From positions 1-6,343 of the forward strand of contig JAJRSP010000105.1 in assembly GCA_024278775.1 (NCBI GenBank): DNA of 6,343 bases, in the 5' to 3' direction. The stretch is from Planctomycetota bacterium. GTDB taxonomy: Bacteria; Planctomycetota; Phycisphaerae; UBA1845. Under the pieces are notes generated by a model that saw only the letters and a list, made by a program, of their open reading frames with translations, had not been told where the DNA came from and made no database searches. This document shows positions 6,267-6,343 of this stretch, piece after piece. A program made the translations under genes and the position numbers. Numbering within the stretch: position 1 is the stretch's first letter; each line of letters starts with the position of its first letter.

Positions 6267-6343
6267 CGCAAGCGAATCGGAGGGGGACAAGGGTGTTCCA
6301 TTCCACGTGTCAACACAGAACATACCGCATACAAGCGGGCACC

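Noticed and set aside
6308..6313. Perfect TTGACA as a -35 element
   Set aside because: No acceptable -10 hexamer follows at 16-18 bp (TTGTCC at 17), so it is not called as a promoter.
1..6343. Mobile element, CRISPR array, RNA gene or defence system
   Set aside because: No direct repeat array, terminal inverted repeats, transposase, integrase, tRNA or rRNA sequence, or defence domain could be seen on either strand.

Overview
The window is a GC-rich, gene-dense bacterial stretch with every supportable gene on the minus strand. Read in the direction of transcription (high to low coordinates), the order is a UbiE/MenG-type quinone C-methyltransferase, a large unrecognised protein with about six membrane spans and a TPR-like C-terminal half, a UbiX-type flavin prenyltransferase, a UbiA-family aromatic prenyltransferase, a lipoprotein with a FlgI (flagellar P-ring)-like fold interrupted by HEAT-like repeats, and the first 35 codons of a second lipoprotein cut by the window edge.

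The first four genes form one compact block. Start and stop codons overlap as ATGA (ATGATG at the first) at UbiE/TPR protein and at UbiX/UbiA, and the TPR protein and UbiX are 30 bp apart. UbiX (prenyl-FMN for a UbiD-type decarboxylase), UbiA (ring prenylation) and UbiE/MenG (ring methylation) are the late steps of respiratory quinone synthesis. The UbiA protein has the YACQDIESD...GLFSLP and RVN-AFF--NG signatures that I associate with the MqnP-like subgroup, so the best reading is menaquinone made by the futalosine (mqn) route. No UbiD/MqnL or MqnA-E gene lies in the window, so the pathway label is inference.

After UbiA there is a 115 bp gap with an imperfect hairpin. It is followed by the FlgI-like lipoprotein and, 3 nt beyond its stop codon, by the second lipoprotein, which has a clear GGAG ribosome binding site. 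These two look like a separate cell-envelope pair; no flagellar gene is visible beside them.

The likely source is a member of the Planctomycetota or a related Gram-negative lineage. Reasons are the futalosine-style UbiA/UbiX/UbiE set, lipoproteins with FlgI-like and HEAT domains, and sparse Shine-Dalgarno sequences; this is an impression, not a proven assignment. There is no RNA gene, CRISPR array, insertion sequence or other mobile element that I can support. The most unusual items are the FlgI/HEAT lipoprotein and the membrane-TPR protein embedded in a quinone operon.
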